Source: Cristatella mucedo
Taxonomy: Eukaryota > Bryozoa > Phylactolaemata > Cristatellidae
DNA: 64,000 nucleotides
Direction: 5' to 3'
NCBI GenBank assembly: GCA_009760855.2
Contig: WPIO01000025.1
Location: 3,281,001 to 3,345,000, forward strand
Under the pieces are notes generated by a model. It searched no databases and was not told where the DNA came from. It saw only the letters and a program-made list of their open reading frames with translations. Of this stretch, positions 61,187 through 64,000 are shown piece by piece. The position numbers and the translations under genes are program-made. Numbering within the stretch: the first letter of the stretch is position 1; the number at the start of each line of letters is the position of its first letter.

Positions 61187-61895
61187 TAAACTCATCTCGA
61201 CTTCTGCAACTCACTGCTTACTGGCCTACCAGCATGTGCGATCAGGCGATTGCAGCTGGTGCAAAACTCTGCAGCTAGGCTTGTCTGTCGTGAGCGTCGC
61301 AGTTGCCACATTACTCCACTTCTCGCCAACCTGCACTGGCTACCAGTCAAGCAACGGATTGACTTCAAGGTTTTGTCGCTCACTTTGAGGTCCCTTCATT
61401 CTATGGCTCCAGCCTATCTCTCCGACATACTCCCCCATCAGGCCAAGCATCATACCACCTGCTTTTCGGAATCCAACAGTCTACAAATACCTCGTACAAA
61501 CCTTAAATCCTTTGGAGACCGTGCATTTAGTTCATATGCTCCCAAAGCTTGGAACTCCCTCCCGACCTGTGTCAGAACATCCCCTGACCTGACCACATTT
61601 AAAAGGAACTTAAAAACACCTATTTAGGACAGCATTTAGTGGGTCCCTGTGATTCGTCCTTCACGTGCTTATGCATGCTGACACTGTGCATGCTGCCACT
61701 AACCACATTTGCATGCTGACCCTGTGCATGTCACCCCTAACCATGTTATTCATTTTGTTTGTTTTTTAAGCACGATTTTACTTACCATTCAATTGCATTT
61801 CCCTTTGCAGCAAATGCAAAGCGCCTAGAAAGAGATTAAGTTCTCTGAGGGTGCTTTATCAAGTGCAATATTATTATTATTATTATTATTATTAA
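61187..61895 (+). mobile_element. LINE family 1, best-preserved 3' end
   Basis: Encodes LQLVQNSAARLVCRERRSCH, LHWLPVKQRIDFKVLSLTLR, SLHSMAPAYLSDILPHQAKH and SYAPKAWNSLPTCVRTS, ending at TAG (61625-61627). The 3' UTR follows (61628-61860), with a short gcatgctgac...gtgcatgctg duplication, then agagattaagttctct and (ATT)n. The C-terminal frame of 125 residues has no stop, so this is a young or slowly decayed copy. It is 5' truncated at about 61187. Confidence 0.88.
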
Positions 61896-61994
61896 TATCC
61901 GGACTGTGGGAGGGAGTGGTCCAAGGTTGAAGAGTACAGCATATTATACTTCTTCACCAAGACTGCCGGAAGCAACGACCAGACGACCAATCAG

Positions 61995-64000
61995 ACGCAA
62001 TGTAACGTAATGCATATCCATCTGTCACTCCATAAAGCCACAAAGACCACGTGGTTGTTATGCAGGATAGTTTTCTATAGCGCACTCAAAGCCTAAGCGG
62101 CTTTCAGCATGCATTCGGTAGCCAACAGACTTCATCTCACGAAACAAAAAGAATGTAAGAGGAATAGCTGAGTCAGGAGAGCAGTTAAGGAAGTGAGTAG
62201 CACGAAAGTAGCAGCTCAGAATGGCTGGAAAGGATGTGCCACAGTCGGCAGCAGGAGAGCAGGTGTCGTTTCGTGAGAATTGTGGAAGTGAATTCCAGCC
62301 TGGGACCTTCGTAGCAACAGCTTTTGTCACAAATGGTCTTTAAGCAGAGGAAAGAAACAGCTAATTTGTTGTCCATATAGGACCTGAGGACACGAACAGG
62401 CTGAAACTGGTGCAGCAGTTCAGCTAGGTATGAAGGAGTCAAGCCATGGCGGCCTTGTTGGTCAGCATAAGAACTTTAGTCTGTATCTGTTGATCAATCG
62501 GAAGCCATCAAAGCTCCTTCAGCAAAGGAGATACGTGGCTGAACCTCAGGAATTTGTCAACTGGTCTTGCAGCAATATTCATCAGCTGCAGTGGCCTAAT
62601 GACTTTTTTCGGTAGCCCGTCGTAAATGGATATGCAATAATCTAACCGAGACAGAACGAGGATGCTAGTTCAATTTTGCAAGCTACCGTGGTAGACAGTC
62701 CTCGATACAGATCTTGGATAGGGCCCGGACACAATGGCTAGCTGAGGAGGCAGTCTTCTTAATGAAACTTTTAAAATTAAGGCAGCTGTCAAAGACGACG
62801 ACACCAAAACTCAGACCACACGGTGATAGTCACACAACAGTGTCACCTATTAGAAGAGCCAAGTTTTCTATTCCAGCCACAGGCTTGGGGTCTTCTATGA
62901 GTAGCAGCTCTGTTTAACTGACATTAGGTTTAAGGAAACTGGCTGAGATCCACAATCGAATGTCTGAAAGGCAAGAATTCAGTTTGTTGCTGCAGCAGAT
63001 TAAGACAGTTTAAACGACAAATACAGCTGAGCCCAGCATAAAAGTGATAGCCAATTCCATGAGCCCGATTCATTTCCCAGAGATTCGGTATAAACATAGG
63101 ACAACAAAGGACCGAGGAGGGACCCTTGTGGGACCCCACAGGTGACTGATCCGGTGATGAGACCTGATCCCATACGATACGGATTGAACACGATCGGACA
63201 AGTAGGATATCATGATCAATAGTGTTAAACAAAGGCATCAGATAGATCCAGCAGGGCTAGGCCAGCCATCACTGATGCATTGGGTGTGATTGGTTATACG
63301 GAGGACAGTTTCAGCGAAGTGGTGTCGCTTGAATCCTGATTGAAATTTTTCTGATATTTAATTTTTTTTAATGTAAGCTACAAACTGCTTAGCGACAGTC
63401 TTTTCAAGAATCTTTGACGAAAAGGAAGAAGGGAAACTGGGTAATAGTTTGCTTGGACCTCTGAATCTAATCCAGGTTTTTAAGTATCGGTCTAACGATG
63501 GCCGATTTGAAGGAAATGGGTACAACCCCTTCGTCTAGTGAAGCAATACAAATCTCAGTTATGGCCTGGCTATTTTTGTCTGCCAGTGACGGCCACAGTG
63601 GAGATGGTGTGGGGTCTTTAGGAGACGAGCTCGTTTTACTAAACTTTATTAAGGTAGCCACATCGCATGCAGGAACCTAAGAAAATCTCTAAAGGAAGGT
63701 TTCGACTCAACAATTGCTTTAGTAGGAGAGGGCCTTATGGAGGCACGAATGTGCTGAATTTTGTAGGGGATGAAGGCTGAAAACTTGTAGGTCGAGCCGT
63801 TAATATCTGGGGAGTGAGACCTCTCAGAATTGACAAGAAAATTGCTCACCGTATTGTAAATTTATTTTGGGTTCGACTGGCAGGACTTCAGTTTTCGAAT
63901 TAAAAAAGAAGCCCTGGCCTTTCTAAGCTTCCGGGTGTAGACTCGGAGGAAGTCTTTGAAGTTGGCTAGATCGTCATCGGACCCAGACTTCTTAAAGCAG
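61995..64000 (-). mobile_element. LINE family 2 copy running off the right edge
   Basis: On the minus strand, from the right edge: VVPISFKSAIVRPILKN (compare 43960-43990), then the reverse transcriptase with GVPQGSLLGPLLSYVYTESL. After these come PSYLAELLHQFQPVRVLRSY and LFREMKSVGYRMHAESRLGF. The 3' UTR ends in aacgtaatgcat near 61995. The YADDTQ active-site stretch is replaced (LLCWAQLYL after a shift), so it is inactive. It is the longest copy of the family here, and its 5' end is outside the window. Confidence 0.87.

Larger units (their letters stand above)
58159..64000. other. Probable 5' intron of TGFBRAP1, no exon found
   Basis: The exons for the CNH domain should be upstream on the minus strand, but I find none with a matching motif and phase-0 donor. 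The part 58160-59100 is unassigned. 59900-61050 is distinctly AT-rich. From 61187 on the sequence is almost all LINE. Confidence 0.55.

Overview
The window is a piece of an invertebrate animal nuclear genome. Its genes are split by GT-AG introns of about 0.2 to 8.5 kb. Most of the DNA is decayed non-LTR retrotransposons of CR1/L2 type, tRNA-derived SINEs and long GA/CT, TG/AC and GACA microsatellites. There are no bacterial operons, ribosome binding sites or CRISPR arrays. The repeats and gene content would suit a mollusc, flatworm or other non-vertebrate bilaterian, but I cannot name the species.

Three genes can be rebuilt exon by exon, with reading phase agreeing at every junction. (1) + strand, 857-8597: the last five exons of an ortholog of TBATA (SPATIAL); the N-terminal exons lie left of the window. 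(2) + strand, 30151-32824: a TATA-box promoter and a two-exon gene for a 77-residue secreted peptide with six cysteines in its mature part. I recognise no family for it. (3) - strand, 58158 down to 39905: the last twelve exons (568 codons plus stop) of an ortholog of TGFBRAP1, the Vps3-type subunit of the CORVET endosomal tethering complex. Its N-terminal CNH domain should lie beyond 58158, in or past the right edge.

Between and inside the genes are two LINE families and two SINE families. LINE family 1 has a near-complete copy at 11060-13985, a nested copy at 44335-46105 and many short tails ending in (ATT)n. LINE family 2 has a copy split by two insertions at 43870-47640, a copy running off the right edge at 61995-64000, and tails with TGTAA-type repeats. 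SINE A carries a 3' tail resembling the family 1 tail, so family 1 probably mobilises it; SINE B is a second tRNA-derived family. Three mobile elements stand out: a 188-bp hAT miniature element at 26147-26334 that resembles the horizontally transferred SPIN family, a 299-bp solo LTR at 46805-47103 with a perfect 5-bp target duplication, and a ~600-bp fold-back element at 49779-50377 with 107-bp arms.

The three genes show no sign of a shared pathway. TBATA is a poorly understood protein reported in thymus, brain and testis of vertebrates, TGFBRAP1 acts in endosome fusion, and the small peptide is predicted to be secreted. About 16 kb (13986-30150) and 7 kb (32825-39904) appear to hold no conserved coding sequence.
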